Source of the DNA: Pseudomonas donghuensis
GTDB taxonomy: Bacteria > Pseudomonadota > Gammaproteobacteria > Pseudomonadales > Pseudomonadaceae
Assembly: GCF_000259195.1 (NCBI RefSeq)
Contig: NZ_JH650765.1
Location: 82,713 to 117,923 of the forward strand
Direction of reading: 5' to 3'
DNA: 35,211 bases
Of this stretch, positions 1-8,286 are shown in pieces. The notes under the pieces are model-generated. The model was not told where the DNA came from and ran no database searches. It was given only the letters and a program-made list of their open reading frames with translations. The position numbers and the translations under genes are program-made. The first letter of the stretch is position 1. Every line of letters begins with the position of its first letter.

Positions 1-441
1 AGCCTCGAGCTGGGCGCGACTGACGCGCTTGTTCACATCCCAGCCATCTTTGGTAATAAACCAGCGATAGCCCCGGGTGGTATGTGCTGCGGTATATTCC
101 CACTTCACCTGGAAGGTCTGGCCCGGCGTCACATTCAACAACGGCCAGTTAAAGGGCGTGCCGAGTTTGGCGGACATTTCCGCGTTCGTGTAATTGACGA
201 CGTCGCGAGCGTCCTGTTTGCCACCACTTAGAATATATCCATCCGCGGGTGGCACGACACTGGGGGCATCCGTCTGGAAGGGCGCAGGCACCGGCCCGGC
301 CACCAAACTTGGGAAGTTTTTACCGCCTTCCATTTCATTGACTTGCCAGTTGCCGAGCAATCCCAGTTCAACGGTCTTGGAACCACGGCTGGCCGGTGAA
401 ATAACGCGGCCGTGCCGCAGGTTTTTCTCAGGGCTGTTCAT
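1..441 (-). CDS. AA10-type lytic polysaccharide monooxygenase (chitin-binding type-4), 3' end outside window
   Basis: The first 147 residues of a copper-dependent oxidase of the AA10/CBP21 family, which cleaves crystalline chitin or cellulose. The reading frame is open to the window edge. HGRVISPASRG matches the mature N-terminus of these enzymes (HGxVxxPxSR), so His10 should be the first histidine-brace residue. His120 in YTAAHTTRGYRWFITKDGWD matches the second brace histidine of CBP21. The ATG at 441 has a GGAG site 9 bases upstream. Unusually, nine hydrophilic residues (MNSPEKNLR) precede His10 and no signal peptide is visible. The frame stays open upstream, but adds only non-hydrophobic sequence. 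Family assignment is firm; activity and localisation are open. Confidence 0.88.
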   Translation of the reverse strand, partial: MNSPEKNLRHGRVISPASRGSKTVELGLLGNWQVNEMEGGKNFPSLVAGPVPAPFQTDAPSVVPPADGYILSGGKQDARDVVNYTNAEMSAKLGTPFNWPLLNVTPGQTFQVKWEYTAAHTTRGYRWFITKDGWDVNKRVSRAQLEA

Positions 442-470
442 TGCATTCACTCCATGTGCGATAGGAAAAC

Positions 471-485
471 TGTCCACCCTGGACA
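471..485. promoter_or_regulatory. 15-base palindrome upstream of the monooxygenase gene
   Basis: TGTCCA-CCC-TGGACA is a perfect 6-base inverted repeat centred about 37 bases upstream of the monooxygenase start. Position and symmetry suit an operator or a short 5'UTR hairpin. I cannot name a regulator that binds it. Confidence 0.3.
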
Positions 486-539
486 CGATTGACCCTAGCT
501 CAAGCCCTGCAATGCGCAACCCAGAGGTGCCGAACGGTA

Positions 540-797
540 TCAGCCGTTGCTGCAGCCGTCACCCATGGCGCGGTACTCGATGGTGTGGCGCTGCCCCTGG
601 TGGTCTTCGTAGGTCATGGTTGCCGGTACCACTTCACAAACATTGGGAATGGTCGACAAACTGATGACTTTGGCAATATCCAGGTTGCTGCTGTAGTCAT
701 ACTGTTCAACAACAGGTTGCGCAGCCGCAGTATTGATTTCATCCGCCAGGGCGAACGAAGAAACAGCCACCAGGGCAAGTGCAAATAAACGTTTCAT
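540..797 (-). CDS. DUF2790 family small exported protein
   Basis: A predicted 85-residue protein with a clear Sec signal peptide (MKRLFALALVAVSSFALA, cleavage before DEINT). The mature part carries the YDYSSNLDIAKVIS stretch typical of the Pseudomonas DUF2790 family, and two cysteines (VCEVV and DGCSNG) that could form a disulphide in the periplasm. I chose the ATG at 797 because it begins the signal peptide; a start at 818 would add seven residues before it. The family is common in Pseudomonas, often in several copies, and has no established function. The neighbouring monooxygenase lies 98 bases downstream on the same strand. Confidence 0.85.
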   Translation of the reverse strand: MKRLFALALVAVSSFALADEINTAAAQPVVEQYDYSSNLDIAKVISLSTIPNVCEVVPATMTYEDHQGQRHTIEYRAMGDGCSNG

Positions 798-892
798 GAT
801 AATAGGCCTGCAAAGCAATCAAACTAATCGATTGACTTCATTTACCTTGAACGGCGCGGAGAAGTTGTTATATCAAACAAGGGGACATAACA

Positions 893-953
893 CGAAGTAC
901 CGACCCCACTGTAACTTTCTGTGTGGGATGTGGTTAGTCTACAAGGTACTTCG
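893..953. repeat. Nested inverted repeat in a 285-bp intergenic gap
   Basis: CGAAGTACC (893-901) is exactly complementary to GGTACTTCG (945-953). Inside lies a second short pair, CCCAC (905-909) with GTGGG (923-927). The transcript could fold into a two-tier stem-loop. It lies between the DUF2790 gene (start 797) and the acetyltransferase (start 1083), which point away from each other. Nothing else is recognisable in this gap. Confidence 0.45.
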
Positions 954-1082
954 GGCGGTTAAATCACGAAGCCGGACATTCACTGTTACTGCTTTTGCAA
1001 CAATAGCCTCGGTACAACGCTCTCGACAGTTTTTGCCTTCCGGTGTAAAAGCCCGGTGTAGAGCCTTTGCCAGATCAAACCA

Positions 1083-1535
1083 GTGACCCGATTACGCTAC
1101 TGCCGGCTGCTTGCGCCCGAGCGGCCCTTGCTGAATAAATTCTACCGAAACCACGGTTCGCCCATGCGCGCGGCTGCCCAGGGCCAGCTGTGGGTGGCCA
1201 GGGCCGAGGAAATCGTCGCGGCGTTGTGCCTGAGTGACGTGCCCGGCGGCCATTGGCTGACCGGCTTGTTCGTCGCCCCCGCGTGGCGCGGCCAGCAGGT
1301 CGCCCGCCAACTGATCGAAGCGGCAGCGGCCGAACTGCCAGGGAATATCTGGCTGTTCTGCCACCCGGCCCTGGAGGGCTTCTATGCCCGCCAGGCGTTC
1401 AGCAGCACCGGCACCCTGCCCGCGCCCTTGGCCGAGCGCCTGGCCCGCTACCAGCGCAGCAAGCCCTTGTTGGCAATGCTGCGGGGTCAGTCGTCGCTGG
1501 CAGGGTCCAGCCCGGGGAACAGCACCTCGGTATAA
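1083..1535 (+). CDS. GNAT family N-acetyltransferase
   Basis: A 150-residue Gcn5-related acetyltransferase that should transfer acetyl from acetyl-CoA to an unidentified amine. The acetyl-CoA-binding motif A is visible as [20 protein letters not shown] (R-G-x-x-x-A, about residues 66-85), preceded by the usual beta-strand with [10 protein letters not shown]. The start is a GTG at 1083 without a strong ribosome site, so the N-terminus is uncertain. The 3' end overlaps the convergent deformylase gene by 49 bases (1487-1535), so the last ~16 residues are antisense to it. The length is normal for the family. Confidence 0.78.
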   Translation: MTRLRYCRLLAPERPLLNKFYRNHGSPMRAAAQGQLWVARAEEIVAALCLSDVPGGHWLTGLFVAPAWRGQQVARQLIEAAAAELPGNIWLFCHPALEGFYARQAFSSTGTLPAPLAERLARYQRSKPLLAMLRGQSSLAGSSPGNSTSV

Positions 1536-2026
1536 CCGAAGCGGCTGAAGTCGTGGATGCGCGAGGGATAAAGGCGGCCGATCAGGTGATCGCATTCATG
1601 CTGCACCACCCGGGCATGAAAGCCCTCGGCGTTGCGCACAATTGGCTGCCCTTGCGGGTCAACGCCTTCGTAGCGAATCCGCTGGTAGCGCGGCACCACG
1701 CCACGCAGCCCCGGCACCGACAGGCAGCCTTCCCAGCCGTCCTCGACCTCGGTGCTCAACGGCGTGATCAGCGGGTTGAGCAGAATGGTCCGCGGCACCG
1801 CCTCGGCCTCCGGGTAGCGTTCACTGCGCTCGAAACCGAAGATCACCAATTGCAGGTCGACACCGATCTGCGGCGCGGCCAGGCCCACCCCGCCGACATG
1901 TTCCATGGTTTCGAACATATCGGCGATCAGCCGTTCAAGCTCGGCGCTGCCGATCATGTGTTGCGGCACGGGCGGGGCGATGCGCAGCAAGCGCTCATCG
2001 CCCATTTTCAGGATGTCATGAATCAT
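1487..2026 (-). CDS. def: Peptide deformylase
   Basis: A 179-residue metal-dependent hydrolase that removes the N-formyl group from nascent proteins. All three signature motifs are present: GVGLAAPQI (motif 1), EGCLSVPG (motif 2, with the metal-binding Cys) and QHECDHL (motif 3, HExxH with the catalytic Glu). The C-terminal extension is short. It lies just downstream of the YihY gene, whose last 11 bases overlap its start, suggesting one transcript. Pseudomonas often has more than one deformylase. Because the usual def-fmt partner is absent here, this is probably the accessory paralogue (inference). Confidence 0.95.
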   Translation of the reverse strand: MIHDILKMGDERLLRIAPPVPQHMIGSAELERLIADMFETMEHVGGVGLAAPQIGVDLQLVIFGFERSERYPEAEAVPRTILLNPLITPLSTEVEDGWEGCLSVPGLRGVVPRYQRIRYEGVDPQGQPIVRNAEGFHARVVQHECDHLIGRLYPSRIHDFSRFGYTEVLFPGLDPASDD

Positions 2027-2999
2027 GGCTTCGACTCAGGGGTTCGCTGGCAGGTGTGGTTTGATGATCAAGCGAATGATCACGGCCAAGCCCGGAGACA
2101 TGCTTTTTTTCATGCTCATGGGCGACGCCATCAACGTCTTTTTCGCCGGGCTCTTTGCTTTCCTCCGACATGCGTTCGATCACCGCATTCATTTCAGCCC
2201 CCAACAGCAAGACGGCAGCGGAAATATAGAAGTACAACAGCAGGACAATGATCGCTCCGATACTGCCGTACATGGCGTTGTAGTCGGCGAAGGTCTTGAC
2301 GTAGTAGCCAAAACCCAGCGAAGCGATGATCCACACTACCACCGCCAGCACCGAGCCCGGGGTAATCAAGCGAAACGTCTGCTTCACATCGGGCATGACG
2401 TAATAGATCAACGCCACCGCGACCATCATCAGGATGATGATCGCCGGCCAGCGCAGCACGGTCCACAGGGTGACGATGAACTCCTGCATGCCAATCTGCG
2501 AGGCAATCCACTCCATCACCTGCGGCCCCAGCACCATCAGCGCGGCGGCAGCCAGGAGCATGCCGGCGATGCCGACGGTGTAGATCACCGACAGCGGAAA
2601 GCGCTTCCACACCGGGCGCCCCTCGACCACGTCGTAAGCTGCGTTCATCGCGCTCATCATCAGCCGCACACCGGCCGATGCGGTCCACAGGGCAATGACG
2701 ATACCCACCGAGAGCAAACCGCCCTTGGACTGCTGCAACTGGTCGATTACCGGGTTGACCTGCTCCAGCGCCTGGGGCGGCAATACCAGTTCCGACTGCA
2801 GGCGCAACCAGGAGAAAAAGTCCGGTAAATGCAGGAAGCCGATCAGGGCGATCAGGAACAGCAGGAAGGGAAACAACGAAAACAGCATCTGGTAGGCCAG
2901 CGCCGAGGCATAGGTGGACATCTCGTCATCGAGAAATTCCTTGACCGTGCGCACCAGCACACGGTGCAACGGCAAGCCGCGCAGGTCGGGGAAAATCAT
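2016..2999 (-). CDS. YihY/virulence factor BrkB family inner-membrane protein
   Basis: A 327-residue integral membrane protein with about six transmembrane segments, including [20 protein letters not shown] near residues 33-52 and two late ones around [14 protein letters not shown] and [27 protein letters not shown]. The SLFPFL motif and the GAEMNA ending of the last helix are characteristic of the YihY family (formerly linked to 'RNase BN'; that link was later withdrawn). A hydrophilic His/Glu-rich tail of about 50 residues follows. AAAGGAG lies just before the ATG. It precedes def with an 11-base overlap. Its function is unknown. Confidence 0.9.
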   Translation of the reverse strand: MIFPDLRGLPLHRVLVRTVKEFLDDEMSTYASALAYQMLFSLFPFLLFLIALIGFLHLPDFFSWLRLQSELVLPPQALEQVNPVIDQLQQSKGGLLSVGIVIALWTASAGVRLMMSAMNAAYDVVEGRPVWKRFPLSVIYTVGIAGMLLAAAALMVLGPQVMEWIASQIGMQEFIVTLWTVLRWPAIIILMMVAVALIYYVMPDVKQTFRLITPGSVLAVVVWIIASLGFGYYVKTFADYNAMYGSIGAIIVLLLYFYISAAVLLLGAEMNAVIERMSEESKEPGEKDVDGVAHEHEKKHVSGLGRDHSLDHQTTPASEPLSRSHDS

Positions 3000-3122
3000 A
3001 GCGTCTCCTTTCGCCGCTCGAGGGTCATTGGCAGGCTCCTCACAGCACTCATCAGGCAGGTACGTCCTGAAGTCTAATCGACGATCGCCTCAAAGTTGCG
3101 ATTGATTACGGCAGATAGCACA

Positions 3123-3268
3123 ACGGCCACCCGAAGATGGCCGTCGTCCTGTCCGTGTTCTCAGGGTTCAAGGCTTCTGCAGTGCATCCTTGACCTTGCC
3201 AACGTTCTCGTTAGCCATGCCTTCGGGGCAATCGATACGCCGGCGAGTAACGTCGCTTTATGTTTCAT
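3123..3268 (-). pseudogene. Remnant of a small gene, possibly frameshifted, with a downstream hairpin
   Basis: The 321-base gap 3000-3320 has no intact gene. On the minus strand, ATG at 3268 opens MKHKATLLAGVSIA, a typical beginning of a signal peptide, then drifts into unlikely sequence (stop 3161). A second frame gives EGMANENVGKVKDALQKP and a stop at 3168, which looks like a genuine protein end. Together they resemble a small exported or CsbD-like gene broken by a frameshift or deletion. A hairpin follows (ACGGCCA / TGGCCGT, 3123-3144) without a clear T-tract. This is an inference from two fragments. Confidence 0.3.
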
Positions 3269-3320
3269 CGAGTTGCCAGCACAATAAGCGACCTTTCAAG
3301 CGTCACCCGTAGGAACCTGC

Positions 3321-3701
3321 ATGAAACTCGACAAACCCACCGCCATTGCCCGCCGCAACCAGGAACTGGAACGACCAGTGCTCAACAGCGACAACACCCT
3401 GTTTGCCGTGCTCGACACCAAGCGCAGCCTGTGGTGGTTCGATGTGCCGGTGAAGCTGCTGCGCAAGGGCCAGCCCGACTGGGTCAACCTGCTGCTGCAC
3501 ACCCCGGAAACTGACGAGCTGCAGCATTTGAAGGTGCCGGTGAACTACCTGCAGGCCCATCAGGAAAAAATGGAAATCCGCCACCCGGGCAAGCGCCGCT
3601 CGACCATCAGCCTGGCGCTGAGTGCCGATCGCGATTCGCTGCTCAAAGACCTGCGCCCAGGCGGTGAGAACCTGAGTTTCGCAGGCTTCAAGCAGGTCTG
3701 A
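3321..3701 (+). CDS. Conserved hypothetical protein
   Basis: A 126-residue soluble protein that I do not recognise as a named family. It has no signal peptide or membrane segment. It begins MKLDKPTAIARRNQELERP and has a Trp-rich centre (RSLWWFDVPVKLL) and a basic stretch (HPGKRRSTISLAL). The start has AGGA six bases upstream. Codon use (strong G/C third position) supports real coding. It ends one base before the convergent CvfB-like gene. No function can be assigned. Confidence 0.75.
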   Translation: MKLDKPTAIARRNQELERPVLNSDNTLFAVLDTKRSLWWFDVPVKLLRKGQPDWVNLLLHTPETDELQHLKVPVNYLQAHQEKMEIRHPGKRRSTISLALSADRDSLLKDLRPGGENLSFAGFKQV

Positions 3702-4538
3702 TCAGGCCAGTTCGATGCGGTCGGCGTGGATGACGATGCGGCCATCCTTGTACAAGGCGCCGATGGCCTTCTTGAAGTTGCCCTTGCTGACCCCGAACAG
3801 GTCGCTGATCAACTGCGGGTCGCTCTTGTCGCTGACCGGCAGCACGCCGTTGGCGTCCTTGAGCTTGGCGAGGATCTTGTCGTGCAGGCTGTTGGCCAGG
3901 TCCTGGCCGATGGGCTGCAGGCTCAGGGCGATCTTGCCGTCGCTGCGCAGTTCCTTGATGTAGCCCTTCTCCTGCTTGCCCGAACGCAGGAACTTGAACA
4001 CTTCATTCTTGTGAATCAGGCCCCAGTGCTTGTTGTTGATGATCGCCTTGAAGCCCATCGGGGTTTCTTCGACCACCAGCAAGTCAACCTCCTGGCCAAC
4101 CTTGTAGTTCGCCGGCACCTTGTCCAGGTAACGGTCCAGGCGCGCGGTGGCGGTGATGCGGCGGGTGCGCTTGTCGAGGTAAGCGTGCACCACGCAGTAC
4201 TCGCCGGCCTTCATCTGGCGCTTTTCTTCGGAGTACGGCATCAGCAGGTCTTTGGGCAGGCCCCAGTCGAGGAAAATGCCGATACTGTTGATTTCCTTGA
4301 CCTTGAGGCTGGCGAAGTCACCCACCTGCAACTTGGTCTTTTCCGTGGTGGCGATCAGCTTGTCTTCGCTGTCGAGGTAGACGAAGACGTTCAGCCAGTC
4401 TTCAACCTCGGTGGGCGTATCCTTGGGGATGTAACGGTTAGGCAGGAGGATTTCGCCGTCCGCCCCGCCGTCCAGGTACAGACCGAAGTCCGTGTGCTTG
4501 ACCACTTGCAAAGTGTTGTAACGCCCAACTAAAGCCAT
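3702..4538 (-). CDS. CvfB-like S1 RNA-binding protein (YitL family)
   Basis: A 278-residue protein made of consecutive S1-type OB folds (N-terminal MALVGRYNTLQVVKHTDFGLYL; a middle unit around VGDFASLKVKEINSIGIFLDWG; a third around VGQEVDLLVVEETPMGFKAIIN) and a C-terminal winged-helix-like part (DLFGVSKGNFKKAIGALYKDG). This is the CvfB architecture. Staphylococcus CvfB binds RNA and affects virulence gene expression; the role in Pseudomonas is not established. I chose the ATG at 4538, preceded by GAGG, because the frame upstream to 4760 adds 74 basic residues of no family resemblance. Confidence 0.88.
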   Translation of the reverse strand: MALVGRYNTLQVVKHTDFGLYLDGGADGEILLPNRYIPKDTPTEVEDWLNVFVYLDSEDKLIATTEKTKLQVGDFASLKVKEINSIGIFLDWGLPKDLLMPYSEEKRQMKAGEYCVVHAYLDKRTRRITATARLDRYLDKVPANYKVGQEVDLLVVEETPMGFKAIINNKHWGLIHKNEVFKFLRSGKQEKGYIKELRSDGKIALSLQPIGQDLANSLHDKILAKLKDANGVLPVSDKSDPQLISDLFGVSKGNFKKAIGALYKDGRIVIHADRIELA

Positions 4539-4683
4539 TTCCGGAAATCCTCGTTGCGAGCGGGGCATTCTACACCTCACGCGGCGATTGCGCCCGGTTG
4601 CCGATGACGGCCCGTCAGCAAAATGAACCGTGAAGGCGCGCCCTGTTCTATAAAGACAAGCAAGCCTTCGCAAGGATCCGCTC

Positions 4684-5553
4684 ATGTACGCCTGCCTGTC
4701 CAAGTACCTGCGCACCGTGCTGTTGCTGGTGATATCGGCCTTGCTGGTCATCGCCTGCAACCGTGTCGACCTGGCCTACCGCAACCTCGACATGCTGGTG
4801 CCCTGGTCGCTGAACGACTACCTGAGCATGAACCGCCAGCAGAAAACCTGGCTCAACGATCGACTCAAACAGCAACTGGCCTGGCATTGTCGTACGCAAT
4901 TGCCCGGCTACCTGACCTGGATCGACAAAATCCAGGCGATGGTCGCCAGCAATGCGGTGACCGACCAGCAACTGCAGGTACGCACCCAGGAAGCCCGCCA
5001 GGCCATTGCCAAGGTTGCCGAGCAGATCACCCCGTCGGCCGCCGAACTGTTGCGCAGCATGGATGATGAGCAGGTGCGGGAAATGCGCGAAGCCTTTGCC
5101 GACGACATCCGCGAGCGCCAGGCCAAATATGTCAATACACCGCTTGCACGGCAAATCGAACGCCGCGCCGAGCGCATGGAAAAACGCCTGAGCACCTGGC
5201 TCGGCGAGCTCAGCGCGCAACAGAAACTGCGGGTCATGACCTGGTCACAAAGCCTGGGTGAACAGAACCGCCAGTGGATCGCCAACCGCGCCCATTGGCA
5301 GGCGCAGTTCAGCGCGGCCATGGACCAGCGTTACAGCGACAGCTTCGAGCCGCGCCTGGAAATCCTCCTGAAGAAGCGCGAAAGCCTGTGGACACCGGAG
5401 TACCGGATCGCCTTCCAGCGCACCGAGCAGGAGGCGCGGCGGTTGCTGGTGGATGTGATGGCACAGAGCAGCGAGCAACAGCGCCAGCACCTGGAGCAGA
5501 AGCTTGGCCAGGTGCGGCAGAGTTTCAGCGAGTTGAAGTGCTTGAAGGGGTAG
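4684..5553 (+). CDS. DUF6279 family lipoprotein
   Basis: A 289-residue predicted lipoprotein. The N-terminus has a basic/hydrophobic export signal and a lipobox LLVIAC with the acceptor Cys25. The mature protein is mostly long amphipathic, charged helix (Arg/Glu/Gln-rich, for example ARQIERRAERMEKRLSTWL), with WSLNDYLSMNRQQKTWL near its start. It should be anchored in the outer membrane facing the periplasm. AAGGA precedes the ATG. It is divergent from the CvfB-like gene across 145 bases. No function is known. Confidence 0.85.
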   Translation: MYACLSKYLRTVLLLVISALLVIACNRVDLAYRNLDMLVPWSLNDYLSMNRQQKTWLNDRLKQQLAWHCRTQLPGYLTWIDKIQAMVASNAVTDQQLQVRTQEARQAIAKVAEQITPSAAELLRSMDDEQVREMREAFADDIRERQAKYVNTPLARQIERRAERMEKRLSTWLGELSAQQKLRVMTWSQSLGEQNRQWIANRAHWQAQFSAAMDQRYSDSFEPRLEILLKKRESLWTPEYRIAFQRTEQEARRLLVDVMAQSSEQQRQHLEQKLGQVRQSFSELKCLKG

Positions 5554-5878
5554 CGGCCGCCTTCAGCTGTAGGAGCGGGCTTGACCCGCGATGAGGCCAG
5601 TACAGTCAGCAAACCAGGAGTTGCCTGGCATACGACCGCTACGCGCTCGATCGCGGGGCAAGCCCGCTCCCACAAGGTCCGGTGCAGGCTGCTCACACAG
5701 CGACAAATCGAAATGTTGTAAGTGTTTTCTGTCAGACCGTTCTGAATCATACTTTCGCCGCCGTTGCTCTGTTGTGCCAACCCCGTCAAGAACCTAGGCT
5801 GCTGCCGTCGTTGGAAAATCCAACGATCGGATTTAGCAGTCCGGCTCATTACTCGATGTCGACGGCACAACGCTATAT
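5554..5878. repeat. Intergenic region with a REPIN (paired REP) at 5568-5674
   Basis: Two oppositely oriented REP sequences flank a unique stretch of about 56 bases: TGTAGGAGCGGGCTTGACCC... at 5568-5592 and the complementary form GATCGCGGGGCAAGCCCGCT... at 5649-5674. Each contains its own GCGGG/CCCGC hairpin. Such elements are usually mobilised by RAYT transposases elsewhere in the genome. The stretch 5675-5865 has no gene I can support. Confidence 0.75.
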
Positions 5879-5954
5879 GGCGGTTGTACGTGGGGCGCCT
5901 TCGGGTGCGCCGGGTTCCTCGAGTTACCGGTCTGCTAACCCGCGTACAGCTGCC
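5879..5954 (+). ncRNA. Structured RNA, C4-antisense-like
   Basis: GGCGGTTGTACGTGGG (5879-5894) pairs along all 16 positions, allowing G-U, with CCCGCGTACAGCTGCC (5939-5954). Inside the closed stem are a GC-rich hairpin capped by a C(UUCG)G tetraloop (5895-5908) and a second weaker hairpin (TTA...TAA, 5924-5938), so it folds as a compact multi-branch RNA. The conserved-looking words GTACGTGGG, TTACCGGTCTGCTAACCCGCGTACAGC and the shape match my recollection of the C4 antisense RNA family (phage P1/P7 c4), hits to which occur before DUF3077-type genes in Pseudomonas. The name is from memory; the fold is seen directly. Confidence 0.6.
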
Positions 5955-6004
5955 ACCCATCGTTTAGCAGCGAGGCGTGGTTGCTTCATAACTTGAGGTC
6001 AATC

Positions 6005-6303
6005 ATGAAAAAGCTTGTCCCAGATCCCCCCAGTCTCGGCCTATCCAACGCAACCACCACCAACACTCCGTTCGGCACCAACCGCATGTTCAACGTTCGC
6101 GAAGGTATTCCCGCCGAAGAAGCCCTGCTGCACGCCGGCCAACTGCTGCGATGCGCTGAAGCCACGGTCAGCGATCGCTGGATCATCTCACCCTCAACGA
6201 CCGCGCCATCGTCGCCGGTGCCGGCCAGCATATCGAGATTGCTCGTGCGCTGATCGATGCGGTGCTTGATGGGGTGGGTGTACAACGAATTTTCTCGGCC
6301 TGA
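6005..6303 (+). pseudogene. DUF3077/DUF6124-like small protein, frameshifted
   Basis: ATG at 6005 opens MKKLVPDPPSLGLSNATTT, the hallmark start of a Pseudomonas-specific small protein family, and continues through FGTNRMFNVREGIPAEEALLHAGQLL. Near 6178-6181 the family-like sequence jumps to another frame (LNDRAIVAGAGQHIEIARAL ... DAVLDGV), ending at TGA 6301-6303. The joined length is 299 bases, one short of 100 codons, so a single-base deletion explains it. Without correction the protein reads on to 6253 with unrelated residues. It follows the C4-like RNA by 50 bases. It could be a true pseudogene or a sequencing error. Confidence 0.7.
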
Positions 6304-6306
6304 AAG

Positions 6307-6374
6307 CATCGCGGGGCAAGCCCGCTCCCACAGATTCACCCTCATTCCTGTGGGAGCGGGCTTGCCCCGCGATG
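6307..6374. repeat. REPIN with 27-base perfect arms
   Basis: Arms at 6307-6333 and 6348-6374 are perfectly complementary over 27 bases (core GCGGGGCAAGCCCGC / GCGGGCTTGCCCCGC) with a 14-base spacer. It lies directly between the frameshifted DUF3077-type gene and the 3' end of aceK, where it could also block transcription or stabilise both 3' ends. Confidence 0.85.
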
Positions 6375-6378
6375 TTGT

Positions 6379-8100
6379 TCAGCTCTCCCGGCACTTGCGC
6401 CGATACGGGAACACATCGATCACCTTGCCGCCGCGGATCGCCGCCTGCAGGCTTTTCCAGTAGTCGGCATCGTACAACTCGCCATGCAACTGGCTGAACA
6501 AGCGACGTTGACCGCTATCGGCAAACAGGAACGGCGGGAACTCCTCGGGAAACACATCCAACGGCCCGATCGAATACCAAGGCTCGGAGGCCATTTCATC
6601 CTCGGGGAAACGCGGCGGCGGGATGTAGCGGAAGTTCACCTCGGTGAGAAAGCAGATCTCGTCATAGTCATAGAACACTACGCGCCCGTGGCGGGTGACG
6701 CCGAAGTTCTTCAACAGCATGTCACCCGGAAAGATATTCGCCGCTGCCAGTTGCTTGATGGCCAGGCCATAGTCCTCCAGGGCCTCGCGCACCTGGGCGT
6801 CGTTGGCGTTTTCCAGGTAGAGGTTGAGCGGGGTCATGCGCCGTTCGGTCCAGCAGTGGCGGATCAGCACCGTGTCACCGTGCACTTCGACGGTGGACGG
6901 CGCCACTTCCAGCAGTTCGGCCAGGCACTCAGGCTCGAACTTGCTCAGGGGGAAGCGAAAATCGGCAAACTCCTGGGTATCGGCCATGCGCCCGACGCGG
7001 TCGACGCTTTTTACCAGGCGGTACTTTTCGATCACCGTAGCGCGATCGACGCTCTTGGACGGCGAGAAGCGGTCCTTGATGATCTTGAACACGGTGTTGA
7101 AGCCCGGCAGGGTAAACACGCTCATGACCATGCCACGCACGCCCGGGGCCATGATGAAACGGTCATCGGTGCCGGCCAGGTGGTTGATCAAGGCCCGGTA
7201 GAACTCCGATTTGCCGTGTTTGTAGAACCCGATCGAGGTGTACAGCTCGGCGATGTGCTTGCCCGGCAGGATGCGTTTGAGAAAACCGACGAACTCGGCC
7301 GGTACCGGCACATCGACCATGAAGTAGGAACGCGTGAAGGAGAAGATAATCGACACCTCGGCTTCGTCGGTGATCAGCGCGTCGATCTCGATGCCGTGGC
7401 CTTCGCGGTGCAACAGCGGGATCACCAGCGGCCATTGCTCGTCCTGGGTGTACAGGCGCCCGACCAGGTAGGCGCCCTTGTTGCGGTACAGCACCGAAGA
7501 AAACAGCTCGACGGCCAGGGCCGGGTCCTTGCACACCCAGTCCGGCAGGTTCTCCCGCAGCTGCGCTTCAAGGCGCGCCAGGTCGCCGGCAAGGTCCGCG
7601 TACGGCACATCGAAGCGGTAGTCGGCGAAGACCTGCGCCAGCAACGCGCCAAGGCCGCTTTGCGGCCGATAGATTCGGGTTTGCGCCGCCCGCTCGTGAC
7701 TGCGCAGCGATGGCCGGGTGGTATGGATGAACATGCAGCCATCGCTGATCAGGTCATGGCTGAACAGGCTGCAGAAGATCGAGTTGTACCAGGTCTCCGA
7801 CAGTTCATCGTCCAGGCGCGGATCAATCAGGCCGATATAGGCACTCTTGACCAGCGGCCACAGCGAGACGTCGAGCAGCACCTCGTCCTCGAAACCCTGA
7901 CGCAGCCAGCCACTGACCTCGCTGACCTTTTCCTCATAGAGGTTGATGCGCGCCGCCGAGGCGCTTTGGGTCTGTTGCCACTGGGCCTGCTCGAACCGCT
8001 CGCGGGCGCCGTCGGTGATCTGCCGGAAATGTTCACGATAATCATCGAAGCCATCGAGGATCATCCGGGCGATATCGGCGGCCGGCCATTGCTGGGGCAT
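6379..8100 (-). CDS. aceK: Isocitrate dehydrogenase kinase/phosphatase
   Basis: A 573-residue bifunctional enzyme that phosphorylates and dephosphorylates isocitrate dehydrogenase, setting the split between the TCA cycle and the glyoxylate shunt. The length matches the family. The ATP-binding loop [12 protein letters not shown] starts at residue 318 (E. coli has it at about 315). The catalytic region [10 protein letters not shown]...[12 protein letters not shown] is intact, and the N-terminal regulatory half ([20 protein letters not shown]) is complete. Unlike in enterobacteria, it is not next to aceA/aceB. It is monocistronic here, with a REPIN at its 3' end. Confidence 0.97.
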   Translation of the reverse strand: MPQQWPAADIARMILDGFDDYREHFRQITDGARERFEQAQWQQTQSASAARINLYEEKVSEVSGWLRQGFEDEVLLDVSLWPLVKSAYIGLIDPRLDDELSETWYNSIFCSLFSHDLISDGCMFIHTTRPSLRSHERAAQTRIYRPQSGLGALLAQVFADYRFDVPYADLAGDLARLEAQLRENLPDWVCKDPALAVELFSSVLYRNKGAYLVGRLYTQDEQWPLVIPLLHREGHGIEIDALITDEAEVSIIFSFTRSYFMVDVPVPAEFVGFLKRILPGKHIAELYTSIGFYKHGKSEFYRALINHLAGTDDRFIMAPGVRGMVMSVFTLPGFNTVFKIIKDRFSPSKSVDRATVIEKYRLVKSVDRVGRMADTQEFADFRFPLSKFEPECLAELLEVAPSTVEVHGDTVLIRHCWTERRMTPLNLYLENANDAQVREALEDYGLAIKQLAAANIFPGDMLLKNFGVTRHGRVVFYDYDEICFLTEVNFRYIPPPRFPEDEMASEPWYSIGPLDVFPEEFPPFLFADSGQRRLFSQLHGELYDADYWKSLQAAIRGGKVIDVFPYRRKCRES

Positions 8101-8286
8101 ACGTCAGACCTCTGCGGGAATGTCAAAGCCTGAGCTTAGCCAGTCGCCACGGGCAGGGAAAGCCTGTTGGCGCGGGTGTATCGGCCAAACTCGCCGAGCG
8201 CGGAATTTGAGCGCAAGAAAGGGAGAGAGCATGGCCCGGTTTGTAACGTAAACTCGCGCCCTGCCCCCAAAGGACCCGGAGAGCCC

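Noticed and set aside
5879..5954. tRNA or tRNA-like gene
   Set aside because: GGTTC and cloverleaf-like pairing catch the eye, but there is no T-arm GTTCRA in a proper place and no anticodon loop. The 16-bp outer stem is too long for a tRNA.
6484..8133. 549-codon plus-strand ORF opposite aceK
   Set aside because: Antisense shadow of a complete, well-supported AceK; composition (His/Gln/Arg-rich) is typical of the GC-rich complement frame.
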